Shown: positions 34,471 through 46,085 of the stretch, piece after piece
How positions within the stretch are numbered: position 1 is the first letter of the stretch
How the letters are laid out: every line of letters starts with the position of its first letter
From: Leptoclinus maculatus
Lineage: Eukaryota > Chordata > Actinopteri > Perciformes > Stichaeidae
Assembly (NCBI GenBank): GCA_032191485.1
Contig: JAVDOI010000009.1
Span: forward strand, 18,395,843 to 18,459,842
Length of the DNA: 64,000 nucleotides
Direction of reading: 5' to 3'
Notes under the pieces: generated by a model
What the model saw: the letters and a program-made list of their open reading frames with translations, nothing else
What the model was told of the DNA's origin: nothing
Databases searched by the model: none
Position numbers and translations under genes: made by a program

Positions 34471-36342
34471 GATTATTTCCAAAAGTAACTATGCACTAGG
34501 TACACTGTGATAACTTGCTGATTAGGCTAATTCCTCATCTTAATCAGAACACAAAATTAATATCCACCACCGCTGTTATTGAAAGAAGTTTGCTAGGGTT
34601 TCACAATTATTTAAGGCAATGGCTACATAATCATAATGACTATATGTCACTGAATAATGCCATAATAGATCACACTATATGGATTTGGTACAGGTTCAGC
34701 CTCATGATTGGCCAAGTCTAGTATTAAGACAACCCTGTGTTGTAAAATGACAAATAAATGCACCCGGAACCTTGACAATGTGCCAATGTGCCAGACTATT
34801 TCTTAGATGGGTGTCACCACACACCCCAACCAGCAGAGAGGGGTGTATCAATTTGATCCAATATGGTGTGTATTGTTAATAGGCATTACATTGTCCAACA
34901 TGGCCAAGATTACAAAAACATGTAATCAATCCAACCAGGCTTGAGGTGTTATGGTTATTACAGTTGAGAAAATGTCCCTTTTACAGCATTACTATAAATC
35001 TAGGATGTTTTTGTGTGTCCATTTGACACGGTGTGCTGACATGCAAATTAATGATAAAACTTACAAGATATTCTTTGACCAGGTTATCTGCATCTTCTCC
35101 CAGGAAGATGATTAGGGCTTTCAGGACACACTCCAGCCGAAGATGAATGTCCTCAGTCTGGAAAAACATAATCACAGACGTCCTTACTCTTACCGCTGAA
35201 TTCCTACACTACGCTATAATTAAAAACAGATGAAAATCTATTATGCCAATACAGAAAAAAGGATGTGAGCTCAATGGAGTAGCTTAAAACATGCCCTGCT
35301 TATGAAAGACACGGTCAGTATTGGTCTGCCCAAGTATGTATCTATAAACCATACAGAAACGGTGACACCCCTCATAGGTTCCAAAAAACTCAGGGACTCC
35401 TTTGGACCAGGTAGATCTGATTAATCAAAGTGGCCATGATGTTAGCAGTCTTTTCGCGAGTCGCTCCTCCTTTGGCACGGATGACTCTGATTAGCTGACT
35501 TGAGTTCATGTCTAACTGGGCCATGAACTTCTCCTCAAGAGGAACAGCCATGAGCCTCTGGAACTCTGCATTGATCTAAAACAAAACACAAAGTGACAAG
35601 TTCTAGTCTCACTTTTTCCAGAGTCTCACCAGTAGGGAAGGATGGAAAAAAGTTAGCTTCAGCTCGTTTTGGCCTATTCACTTTTTTAGCAGGGAAAGCA
35701 TCTGTAGGAGCTTTAGATTTCAGGGAGTTTATCGACAGCTCTGGACACCCCTGCAATTTGAGCTGAGTCCTGTAGTTTCCCATCTTGTACTTCAGTTGCT
35801 GTTTCCAACCGTAGCAGCCATTGAATGAGCCAGGTTCTTTCAAACAAGGGTGCTTTTTGATTAGGGCCTCTGCAACTCTGCAGAAATGTCCATCCTCTGG
35901 GTAGGCCTTGTATTGGTACATTTCTTCTGCTCGTCTATTCAGTATATCAGACTTTATTCGGGAGTTGACTGTCAACATGTTGTGGCTCACATGGCACTCA
36001 GAATTCCCTTTCGCTAGCTGCAGCTCCGTGTCATATGAAAATTTGAGAATTGGAAAGTGCTGTGGCCACTGTTTTGTTCGAGATGACACAGACTCGGGGG
36101 ATGAGAGTAGTATTGTGTCATTTGATGCCAAGGAAACACCGTCATCAGACTCAAGTGAAAAATAATTAGATGATGTGGTCTCAGTGGCAGTGATCAAAAG
36201 GTGGATTTGTTTGCTGGATCACCTTGATTGTCCCCAAATCCTGAAGTTCAGTGGTAGAATTGAGATTAAAGAAGTCATTGCCAAAATCTTGGTCCATGTA
36301 TTGCAGTCGGAGGTTGCCCTTCAACCCAAAGGTAGTCTAGCG

Positions 36343-37217
36343 CAGTGATTCTCAACTGGTGGGACCCACTTTTGGGTCGCGGACCCGTTTTCAGTGGGTC
36401 TCGGGCCTTTGCCTGACAAAAAAAGAAATAAAAATAAAATGTGATTTTGAAGGGCATTTTTTATGCAGCAGAATTATTCCAGCATTTACGGCACTTGTTC
36501 AGCGGTGCAGGAAAAACACAGACCAATGCGTTGTGAATCACGTCACGTGATGCAGCTCAGCCAATCTAATATGGGCATTATGACAAGTTTCCTGACTTGA
36601 GTGAGATGTACACACACCGTGACACGGGGGAGAGACGAGGAAACAGATAGCAGAGCAGGACTATTGTAGTTAGAGTTGTGACAGTGAAATCACAGGACGA
36701 TCTCCAAAAGAGAAAAATGGCCAGAGAGACCAGAGTCATTAGACTCTGACTGGACAGACTCATACAGGTGAATTCTTCCCACACTAATTTCTCTTTTTAG
36801 AAGATGAGAAAAAAATATTGTGGCTTTTTCACTTCACCCTGAATGAACTGAATTTAAAGCTGCAGGGCAATTCAGTGGAAATCATTTTTCTAAAATGAAT
36901 TATGTTACGAAATACATTTTTGAATCCACACGTTATTTTACTTGAAATGAGAAGAACATTTATTTATGTATTTCTATGTATTATTTATAATCCATCCAGT
37001 TGAATTTGAAAACTGAGAATAATAATTGTTAAAATATAATTGATGTGTACTTTCTTTATTTGATTTGACAGTTGTTTACTACACAGAGACGTTACTACTA
37101 CTAGACTTCTTTGATATATATATATATACATATATAATACATATATATAATTTGGGTCGCGGCTTGTCATTAAGGGGTGATAGTGGGTCCCGCAGCCAGA
37201 CCAGTTGAGAACCACTG
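36343..37217. mobile_element. Non-autonomous hAT, 875 bp, inside the accessory gene
   Basis: The ends are CAGTGATTCTCAACTGGT and, in reverse complement, CAGTGGTTCTCAACTGGT: 17 of 18 identical. The flanks gtctagcg (36335-36342) and atctagtg (37218-37225) agree at 6 of 8 positions. The inside is AT-rich, with a TA-rich run at 37112-37150 and no transposase. It splits the first coding part of the SAMD3-like gene. Confidence 0.88.
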
Positions 37218-37399
37218 ATCTAGTGACTCTGGTATGCCATATGGAAGTGTGAGTTTTTCAATGTTGCTCTCTCCCAAAATTACCTTGAGTCTTGCAGGTG
37301 TCGAACCAGCCATGGCAGTCTGAGAAGAGATCACAAGCAATTAGTAAGGTTCAACATGTGAGGAAAATCCCCTCTAGGAGTACCATTGACCAATTTCAG

Positions 37400-38690
37400 A
37401 TTTTTTTCTCTTGTTTATTTTATTTAATATGGACATCACAGTAGCATTAGAATTGTAACATAGATTATGCACAAAGCCCAGATGCACTGTGTTAAGTGTT
37501 TGTAGCGAAATGCTAATTTACAACACCTGTCCACAGGAGGCTTTTTAAAAAAAAAATAAGAAGTTAAAATAGAAAATAGGACACAAATACAGACACATAC
37601 ACAGATACAGATACATACACAAAGTACAAGTGTGTTTACAGGGGTATTAGGTGCGAGAACAATGTTGTTTCTCTTTTAGCCATGATTTAATACCTCTATT
37701 CAAAATATTTAAAATTGTGTTGCATTTTCAACTCAGTTGGTAGACAGTTCCATAGTTTTGCTCCTTTAACAGAGAAGACTGATTGTCCAAATGAAGTTTT
37801 GCGTAACGCAATGCGACAGTTCCCGTTTACTGAGGCCCGTGTGTTCACTCTACTGGTGTGCTGGTGTCTTGTAACAAATTCATTAAGCAGGGAAGGCGCA
37901 TGACCATGTAGACATTTAAAAATAAGCTTTAGGTTGGAATAGCTTATGAAGCTTTCAAAGCTGAACATATTGTTTTTCCAAGATCTGACAATGGTGCCAC
38001 CTCATTGGTTTTTTGTCCATCACTTTTAATGTCTGGTTATACAGTGATATGATGGGTTGTATAGTTGATTGTGAGGCTTGTGACCAGGTAGTGATGCAGT
38101 ATGATAGGTGTGAGAATATCATGGCGTGCATGTAGAGCTGGGTTGTACTGAATGGCAGATATTTTCTGATGAATCTGAAGCAGTTGAGATTTGATTTAAC
38201 TTTTTTGCTGATATTACGCACTTGTTTATCAAATCTTAGATGTGAGTCTAAGATGATTCCTAAGTACTTCACATTGTCAACCTCACTGATGACCTCATTC
38301 TTTATTTCTACCATAAATCTTGAATTTTCGTTTCGTTTATGTATTGAAAAACAAATTGAAACAGTTTTTTTTACATTCAGTGTTAAGTGAGAGGACTCAA
38401 GCCATTGCGATACAGAATATAAGGATTCAGTAAGCTGGTCAGTGGCCTTGCTAGATGTTCTGGCAGATGTATAAATAACTGTATCATCAGCATACATTTG
38501 GCAGCCAACCCCAGGACAGCTCTCAGGTAGGTCGTTGATATACATGCTAAATAGCACAGGACCTAGAACTGACCCCTGGGGTATCCCCATGCTATTGGCA
38601 CGGATGGTGGACTTTTCCCCATTGACCCTCACACATTGTACTCTTTCCCCTGAGGTACGAGTCAAAACATTGTGAGGCATGATCAGAAAA
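37400..38690 (-). mobile_element. 5'-truncated LINE (jockey superfamily, Crack/L2-like)
   Basis: Holds the reverse transcriptase gene below and a 3' tail with AATAAAATAAA at about 37410-37430. It starts abruptly at about 38685, so more than half of the element is missing, as is usual for LINEs. It lies between the two CACTA genes. Confidence 0.75.
37696..38680 (-). pseudogene. LINE reverse transcriptase, C-terminal part
   Basis: The frame at 38680-37955 includes SMGIPQGSVLGPVLFSMYIN and the catalytic box CQMYADDTVIY, then the thumb region with NVKYLGIILDSHLRFDKQV. A frame change near 37960, within a T-rich run, leads to the second frame (37968-37696) with LKLIFKCLHGHAPSLLNEF and GAKLWNCLPTELK, the typical C-terminal domain of jockey-superfamily LINEs. 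The endonuclease and N-terminal fingers are absent. It is inactive. Confidence 0.85.
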
Positions 38691-39509
38691 TTTAAATTTG
38701 GGAAGTTTGGATATCAACACACATTGGGCTGTCTACTTCCCTGAAGTAGGAGAATATGAGGGAGAATTAGTTGTAGGGCTGTTGAATTAGAATGCATTAG
38801 TTTTAGCGAGGTGGAGTGTAGATATTAAATGATAAGAGGTTGCGTAACTGTAGGAAAGACACTGAAAATAATTCCTTACTATTCACATCATTAATTTATA
38901 ATCTTACAAATGCGTCATTCTACTTGAGTCAGCATTTGCAGGCTTTCACCAATAACAAACCATATATAGCTGCTTTTAAAAAGGGCACACAAAAACAGAT
39001 GTATAGCCGTGTTGCAGGTGAAGGGTAACAATTATAGTCAAACTTTTTTTTCCCCACTTAATAAAATAACTTATCACATTCAATGGCCTCACCCTTTAAA
39101 CGTGGATATATCTTTTCAATGTGACAAGACGCATCCCTCCAATTTTGTAGTCAGCCAGTGGGTATGCATCATGTAGTTCTTGTGGCACAATAACTTTCAC
39201 TTCCTTGCCTGGCGACATTTTGAGATCATAACTCTATAGTGTTCAATATACCATCCACTGAGCTTCTTCACAATGAAGATTAACTTGTATCACCATTTGG
39301 ATGATTTCACTAAACTCCGGCAGTCCTCCCAGTGAGCCATGGATCAAGATCATCCCACATTTGTAGTTTAGTCCATTATATGCCACACTTTTGGCCAAGC
39401 ACACTGTGTCCATAGTTGAAGACTTCTGTCTCAGAGCATTTGAGATCTCCTTGTTAAGAACATCAATGTGAACAGTGGAAACATTTGTCACTTCCAATGG
39501 AGGTCTGGT

Positions 39510-39510
<1 letters not shown>

Positions 39511-39545
<35 letters not shown>
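39511..39545. repeat. (GATA)n tail of the L2 element
   Basis: About eight GATA units form the 3' terminal tail of the minus-strand L2. Confidence 0.92.
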
Positions 39546-39546
<1 letters not shown>

Positions 39547-39870
39547 AACTTTACTTATCCCCAGGGGGACATTTGTTTGTAGCAGCAGCAAGTTACAGAG
39601 TAGAATAAAATATGAGGTATGGAAATGCACAATAGATACAGTACAATAAAATAGCAGAGCAGATATTGAATTGAAGAAATAGAATAAAAAATAAGATAAA
39701 ATAAAAATGCACAGTATATACAATGAATTAGAATGTTATCAAATGAACAACTAGGTAAACTGAACAAACTGAACAGTAGTGCAGGATCATGGTATAAAAT
39801 AAACTTGGTAAACTAAAACAAACTGAACAGTAGTGCAAGGATCACCAACAACAGCAAGCAAGTGTTGTAG

Positions 39871-41880
39871 TCATTTGAAGGATGATGATCTGGCCAGAGG
39901 TGATTTGTTATAAAGTGTTATTGCAGAGGGCAGGAATGTTCTCCTGTATCTTTCCTTGTGACAGCAGAGCTGGATCAGTCTGTTGGAGAAAGTGCTCCGC
40001 TGTCCCTGCAGTAGATGGTGGAGAGGGTGATCCGGGTTATCCAATATGGATAATAGTTTCTTCAGTGTCCTCCTCTCCACCACCTGTTCCAAATTGTCTT
40101 GTTTGCAGCCAATGATGGAGCCGTCCTTCTTAACTAGTTTGTTAAGTCTGTTGGTTTCTCCGGCTCCAATGCTGCTCCCCCAGCAGACTACGGAGAAGTA
40201 CAGTGCACTGGCCACAACAGACTGGTAGAACATCTCCAACATCTTGCTGCACACGTCGAAGGATCGAAGTTTCCTCAAGAAAAAGAGTCGACTCATCCCC
40301 TTCTTGTACACAGCGTTGATGTTCGCCTTCCAGTTCAGTCTGTTGTCGATGGTGACACCCAGGTACTTGTACTCCTCCACCATGTCCACATCCTTTCCCA
40401 GGACTCTCAGTGGTTGTGGAGCCGTCGTCTTCCTCCTGAAGTCGACCACCATCTCTCTGGTCTTGGCCACGTTCAGCAGCAGCCGATTTCTACCGGCCCA
40501 CTCCACAAAGTCATCCACTACTGCCCTGTACTCCTCCTCCCGTCCGTCCCTTATACACCTGACCACTGCAGTCATCAGAGAACTTCTGCAGATGGCATGA
40601 CCCGGAGTTGTATTGGAAGTCAGTGGTGTATAAGGTGAACAGGAAGGGAGACAGAACTGTCCCCTGTGGGGCTCCAGTATCACTGACCACCACATCAGAC
40701 AGCACACTGCCCAATCGGACAAACTGTGGTCTGCCCGTGAGGTAGTCAGTGATCCAGGAGACGGTGGACGCGTTAACCCCCACCACCTGCAGCTTCTCAC
40801 TCAGCAGCACTGGTTGGATGGTGTTGAATGCACTGGAGAAATCAAAGAAAGTGATTCTCACAGAGCCACCGGGTCCATCCAGGTGCGACTGAGCTCGCTG
40901 CAGCAGGTAGATGATGGCGTCGTCCACTCCCACACGGGACTGGTATGCAAATTGCAGAGGATCCAGTGAGGATTTTACCTGCGGTCGGAGGTGGGCCAAG
41001 ACCAGCCTCTCCAGCACCTTCATCACATGAGATGTGAGGGCAACTGGTCGGTAATCGTTGAGGCCAGATGGTGTCATCTTCTTGGGTACAGGAACCAGGC
41101 ACGACGTCTTCCACAGCACCGGGACTTTCTCCTTCTTCAGGCTCAGGTTGTAGAGGTGTTGCAGGACATCAGGTCTTCAGGACCCTGGGGCTGATGCCAT
41201 CAGGTCCCGCAGCCTTGCCTTGGTGGAGTCTCTCCAGCTGTCTTCTCACCTGGCCAGTCGTCACAGAGAGGGGGGGAGGGGTGTCAGTGGTGGAAGAGCC
41301 CTTTGAAGTGGAGGGCTCTGAGTCCATGCAGCTCACCAGGGGGGACAGAGGGGGAGGTGTTTGGGAGGTGTGGTGTGTGGAGGAGACAGATGAGGGCTCT
41401 GAGCTAAACCTATTGAAAAAAGAGTTTAGGTCGTTGGCCCTCTCCAGGGAGCCCCCTGGTTGTCTACCTCCAACCTTGAAGCCAGTAATCTGCTTCATCC
41501 CGGTCCACACCTCCCTCACATTGTTCTGCTGGAGTTTGGCCTCCAGCTTCCTCCTGTAGGTGTCCTTGCCCTCCCTGAGCTTCACCCTCAGGTCGCGCTG
41601 GACTCTCCTGAGCTCCTCCCTGTCCCCAGACCTGAAAGCTGCTTTCTTCTTGTTAAGAAGAGCTTTCAGGTCACTTGTGATCCATGGTTTATTGTTCGTG
41701 AAGCAGTGTACTGTCCGGGATGGAATGGCGGTCTGTTCACAGAATTTAATGTATTCTGTGATACAGTCAGTCATGCTGTTGAGGTCCTCCCCATGTGGTC
41801 CACACAGCACATCCCAATCTGTGGACTCAAATCAGTCCTGCAGGGCGTCATTAGCCTCCTGAGACCACCTCCTCACATCC
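39871..41880 (-). pseudogene. L2 endonuclease-reverse transcriptase, partial
   Basis: Starts mid-protein (WSQEANDALQD, then an in-frame stop, FESTDWDVLCGPHGEDL). Follows: NKPWITSDLKALLNKKKAAF and a linker to GKAAGPDGISPRVLK (to 41169); after a frame change, VLVPVPKK-like start, LNDYRPVALTSHVMKVLERL, FDFSSAFNTIQPVLL and SDTGAPQGTVLSPFLFTLY, but the catalytic YxDD position reads FSDD; a second frame change near 40520 leads to LLLNVAKTREMVVDFRR and YKYLGVTIDNRLNWKANI, ending SAITLYNKS near 39890. The endonuclease is missing. Two or more frameshifts make it inactive. Confidence 0.88.
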
Positions 41881-44098
41881 GTGTAAATTATGTGCAATCT
41901 GATACTGATGTCTCTCAGAAAGGGAAAGGAGCACATTTTTGAAACACCTAATATTCCTCGCAACTCTTTAAAAAAAAACTATGCTTTGCTTCAAAACACA
42001 GTCCATAGGGCAACTAGTGGACCATACTGACGGATCAAGTATGGATAATGCTCCAAGAAATGGTGTTTTGGTTTAAGGTTACAGTCTGGGAAAACCTCTT
42101 GAAATCGAATTCTGTGCTCAGAGATCTTAAAATCAAGATATGCAATGGAGTCCTCTGTATGAACAGGACTGACCACAAGATCAACAATGTCCTTCAGGTC
42201 TGTTAAGATCTGCCAAACTGGCTCCACAGGGAACTTTTCGCCCAATCAACAAAGGCAAAAATCTGATTAGACTCCAGTTCTCATGTGAGTTTCCCCCAAC
42301 AGATTTTTTGGATCCAAAACTCTGTGCCACGGGATGGGGTCGATTAGTTTTGTCAGCCCACTTAAAGTTGAAAGATGATATTGCTTCATTCAATGTAAAT
42401 AGTGTGAAATATTTCTTTTTGATGAATACACTGAGGCAAAGTGCAAGTTCAAAAGGAACAATTCCTTCAAAAAGATCGTGCACAATATCTGGTGGAAACC
42501 CAGTCGTAATGTCAAAATATGAGAGGTGCTTTGACAAAACACAATTTGAGTTCTTAAATGATCTGCATGAATGTCTTTGGTTCTCAAAGTAAAGACTCTA
42601 CTTCTAACTTCTTTAGTCTGGAACGCTGATCTTTCTGCAGTGCAAAATCTACAGACATATGGCCCTGAGAAACTTTCAACAAATCCAGCAATACTGTGTG
42701 CACCAAGGTTGTCAGCGACCACACACTGAACTGTGCCTTTTACTTGTCTGCCCAACTTTGTCACAAATATCCCACTTTGTTCCAAAATTACAAGATCATT
42801 AATTACAGGTTCTAACACTTTATCATACCCATAGCACTTCAGATCATTACTTTTGATTAAAGCAGCCAAATAGATAGACAAAGATGAGTTACAGCCTGGT
42901 GGCAAATTTCCAAGAATCCAATACAAACCACAAATGTTATGCTTCCTCCTGGATGTACCAAGAGGATTACATATTTCAAAATCGTCAATGTATAATATCA
43001 ATGAAATGCTTTCCTGCTTAGACAACAGTCCATTTTCTTTGAAGAAGGCACCATCAAAGAAAGATTTGTATATGCTGATGATGTTTTTGTTCCCTGTGAC
43101 TGCTTATCTACAGTTATCTACCAGCCTGATCCAAGATTGTCTGGCAGTCAAGAATTTGCTGCAAAGATTTTAAAATAGAAATATATTGGAATGACTTACT
43201 ATTCTTTCGGTCAAGTATATATTCCACTGGTTCCACTACCTTAAAGTGGGTCTTATAGTAAACCTTTCGGCTCCAAGCACTGGAAGGCAGACCCTTATCA
43301 CCAATTGCTTTTAACAGGGTTTGTCTCACAGAGTGCGCTGGCTAGCTTTTCAACAACTGACTGGTCAAACTGGCATCCATTGTCTTGTAATACTTGGCTA
43401 ATAGTTTTTTGAGTAATAGACAGACAGAGAACCAATCAAATAGTTAACTCCTGCAAAAGCTCATCTACAGCTGCATTAGACACAAGAAATATGTTTTCTA
43501 ACTTTTTTTTCTAGCAGGACTGAAGCAATTTTAACCTCAATATCCTTCTCCAACTTTTGAGAACCCCCATTGTCAAAAGCAGAATTTTAAAATGGCATTG
43601 CTCTCTATACTTTCCCCAACTGAAATATCACTGGCAACACTGGCACAAGATTCTTCAACAGAATTTGTGTGTTTTCTGTATTTATGACTTTTGAAGTTCT
43701 CATAGATGTTGGTTTTATATTCACAGTTTTGGAACACACACGTTAGTCTCCTTTTTTTTCAAGATGCTGAAAGATGTGTTGAAAATATTCCCTTTCAGTG
43801 GAGAGTTGATTATGACCATAAATATGGCATGTGAACGTGGATATGGCTTTGGTGACTGCTCGTTGGGCAAGGTGATTTCTTGATAAATGGCTCAGTAGGG
43901 CATTCCAAGTCTTGAATCTACATGTACAATTTGAATAAGTGCATGGATATGAATGGCCCCGTCCGTAATGCCTATGATTCAGTTTGTAGTGCTTGAGCAG
44001 TTCAGATCTTCTTGTAAACTCCTTCCCATAGTCCTTGCATCTCCACATGAAGCGCAACACTGGGAAAAACAAAGAGATGGGCTTTACTGGGCATATCT

Positions 44099-45663
44099 TT
44101 ATGGATTTAAATCATTTGGGGAAAACGACCAAAGTGCAGAACCAGGTACAGGCAAAAGAATCAATACTCTGTCACCTGGCTGAAACAAATGTGTGACTGC
44201 ATGCTGGTCATATCGCTTCTTCATCCTTGCTTGGGAAGAGGTCAGGGTATCTCTAGCCAAGGAGCAGGCTAGCTTGAGGCGATCTTTGAGCTTGCTGACG
44301 TATTCTGGGATACTTCTGACCCTCTTCTCTGGTATGACCAGTTGCTCTTTAAGAACTTTCAAAGGACCCCTAACTTCATGTCCAAAGACCAATTCAGCAG
44401 GACTGAAACCTAGGGACTCCTGTACAGCTTCGCGGGCAGCGAAAATAACTAGTGGGACACTGTCATCCCAATCCCGCTCTGACTCATGACAATGTTTACG
44501 TAACATTGATTTCATGGTCTGGTGAAATCTCTCCAGCGCCCCCTGGCTTTCTGGATGGTAAGAACTAGAACATGTTTAACAGCCAATGTTCTAAGTGCTT
44601 GGACAAAGACTCTTTTGGCAGACCAAACAATGTAAAGAATTTTACCAGAGCCTTGGTGATAACTGGAGCTGTGATCCTTCGTAGCGGAATTGCTTCTGGG
44701 AACCTAGTGGAAGCACACATGACAGTTAGTAGGAACTAATTCCCAGCTTTAGACTTTGGTAACGGCCCAACACAATCAACAATCACCCTCTCAAATGGCT
44801 CACCCATTACTGGAATGGGGCAGAGAGGAGCCGGAGGAATCACTTGATTCGGTTTTCCAACAACTTGACACACATGACAAGTATAACAATGACCAACAAC
44901 ATCAGATTTGAGTCCTGGCCAAAAGAAATGCCAGAGGACTCTTTCATAAGTTTTAGTGATCCCCATGTGTCCTGACCATGGGTGGTCATGAGCTAACGAT
45001 AGTACCTGAGAACGGTAAACTGTAGGCACAACTACCTGGTAAATCTCACCCCAATCCATCTCCTCTGAGATACCACTAGTCCAGCGACGCATTAACAGGC
45101 CATCATCAAGATAGTAGGACATTTGCTGCTTCTGGGCTAAGAACAGATGAATGACATTTTTCAATGGTGCTGTCTCCTTTTTGTGCCGCGATGAACTCTT
45201 CCCTGGTAGCCGGCAGTTTTACCCTTTCCGGATTTGTGTGAAAAGACCCAGTGTCAGCAGGTTGGACCTCAGGCTGACTTTTGGCCCTAGTCATAACCGC
45301 CTCGGGTAACTGTTCTGTGACCAGAACAGTGTCAGACAAGTCAACGCCATACTTCTTTGTCTGGGCACTTGTAGTCACACAAGCAGGAAAGATGTCAGGA
45401 AACATCTGTGCCATCTTGTCAGAGTCAGAGCTCAAATCAGGGCTGTCTAGCACCACAGGGACTGGCATAACTTAGCCCCCTGCTAGGTCATTTCCTAGAA
45501 TGAAATCAATACCTTTAATGGGCAAGGCAGGTAGAACTGCAACTTTAAAGAATCCACTGACCAAGGGAGACTGAACATAAACATTGTGCAAAGGCGCAGG
45601 TATGAAACTCATTCCAACACCTTGAACAACTGCACTCGAGTTACACGACGATTTGGACGACAA
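44099..45663 (-). pseudogene. Gypsy pol fragment: protease end plus integrase
   Basis: 45663-45472 ends in GIDFILGNDLAGG, the C-terminal part of a gypsy protease; a stop codon then follows in frame, after which the same frame continues (45468-45106) through a linker (EEFIAAQKGDSTIEKCHS). 45164-44736 holds the integrase zinc-binding region (LAHDHPWSGHMGITKTYERV, CHTCQV-type CYTCHVCQVVGKPNQ) and the start of the core with the first catalytic Asp (VIVDCVGPLPKSKAGN). The next stretch keeps MCASTRFPEAIPLRRI, but a deletion removes the second catalytic Asp. 44515-44099 is the end of the core and the C-terminal domain (LGFSPAELVFGHEVRGPL, FQPGDRVLILLPVPG). Inactive. Confidence 0.82.
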
Positions 45664-45798
45664 AGATAATATGCCTTCTCGAACAATAGATTGGGAGCCT
45701 CCTGTGTCTCTTAATATTTTTACTGGCTGCTGATCTTTAGGATCCCCACTGAACGAAACAAAGCCCTCTGATATGAAGGGTTTGAAACAGTCATCAGG

Positions 45799-46032
45799 TT
45801 AATTCTTTTTAGATTGTGATCTTTCAATACCTGGTAGTGTCACCTTTTTAATCAATCCCATGCCTTTTGGATGTTGTAAGGTAGGCGAAAACTGTTGCTT
45901 ACGCTTCAGAGTAAGGCAATCAGCAACGACGTGAACCTTCCTATGACAATAGAAGCATTCACGATCCCCACGAGGTGGTGATGGTGGTCCCCTAGCCTTG
46001 TTAAAAGGAGGGTGGCCAAAACCAGGTCGCAT
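45799..46032 (-). pseudogene. Gypsy gag nucleocapsid fragment
   Basis: The 77-codon frame contains a CCHC zinc knuckle, CFYCHRKVHVVADC, in which the usual Gly before the His is replaced, after a Pro/Arg-rich stretch (KARGPPSPPRGDRE). It lies just upstream of the protease region on the same strand. The rest of gag is missing. Confidence 0.75.
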
Positions 46033-46085
46033 GGGGTGTGGTACTGAAACTCTGTCTGGGCGGAAAAAATTGACAGTTTGAACAA

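Larger units (their letters stand above)
33536..37313 (-). pseudogene. CACTA accessory gene, SAMD3-like, multi-exon, broken
   Basis: It resembles teleost proteins annotated as sterile alpha motif domain-containing protein 3-like; its function is unknown. Exons on the minus strand: ATG at 37313 (MAGSTPARLKVILGESNIEK), interrupted by a hAT; 36334-36200 (LRLQYMDQDFGNDFFNLN); 36197-35600 (KFSYDTELQLAKGN, MYQYKAYPEDGHF, LIKKHPCLKEPGSF, GWKQQLKYKMGNYRTQLKLQ); 35575-35390 after acceptor ttttag (INAEFQRLMAVPLEEKFMAQ), ending at a stop; 35157-35065 between tttccag and gtaagt (LECVLKALIIFLGEDADNL); and 33859-33536 (IVIEGVEVFHELTSVASA, SYPKPLHFTFEVLQKIV). A middle exon seems deleted near 35590, and the frame shifts near 36198. 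Its place beside the transposase suggests an accessory transposition factor, like TnpA in plant CACTA elements; that is inference. Confidence 0.7.
39511..41886 (-). mobile_element. L2 LINE, 5'-truncated, inserted in the transposase gene
   Basis: The 3' end is a short tandem tail, (GATA)n on the plus strand at 39511-39545, preceded by 'actttacttatccccagggg', as in fish L2. The 5' end falls inside the open reading frame at about 41886. A 5-bp tttac occurs at both junctions and may be the target duplication. Inverting the insertion restores no function, since the host gene is already frameshifted. Confidence 0.82.
39105..44059 (-). pseudogene. CACTA (CMC/EnSpm) transposase with N-terminal zinc fingers, broken
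   Basis: The coding part begins after a splice acceptor (ttttcccag, exon from 44059). C2H2-type fingers come first: two have lost a Cys (CKDYGKEF and CHIYGHNQ, each CxxY), while CEYKTNIYENFKSHKYRKH near 43700 is intact. After a linker with a stop, 43329-43114 reads VYYKTHFKVVEPVEYILDRK. The catalytic-type core is at 43025-41991: EICNPLGTSRRKHNICGLYW, VVADNLGAHSIAGFVESFSG, GFPPDIVHDLFEGIVPFELA, KHHFLEHYPYLIRQYGPLVA. The frame then runs to about 41886, where an L2 LINE interrupts it, and resumes at 39500 (VCLAKSVAYNGLNYKCGMI, GGLPEFSEIIQMVIQV) to end near 39105 (GGMRLVTLKRYIHV). Several frameshifts and stops show it is dead. Family assignment rests on the termini and remembered fish relatives. 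Confidence 0.8.
44090..46085 (-). mobile_element. Ty3/gypsy internal fragment (Gmr1-like order)
   Basis: On the minus strand the order is gag zinc knuckle, protease region, integrase, with no reverse transcriptase between protease and integrase. This matches the Gmr1-like gypsy group, in which integrase precedes reverse transcriptase. Neither LTR nor the reverse transcriptase is present: the fragment stops abruptly at about 44090 and starts mid-gag at about 46085. It lies upstream of the CACTA transposase coding exon. Confidence 0.7.

Noticed and set aside
40046..41942. Several plus-strand frames of 60-163 codons
   Set aside because: Antisense shadows of the L2 reverse transcriptase gene.
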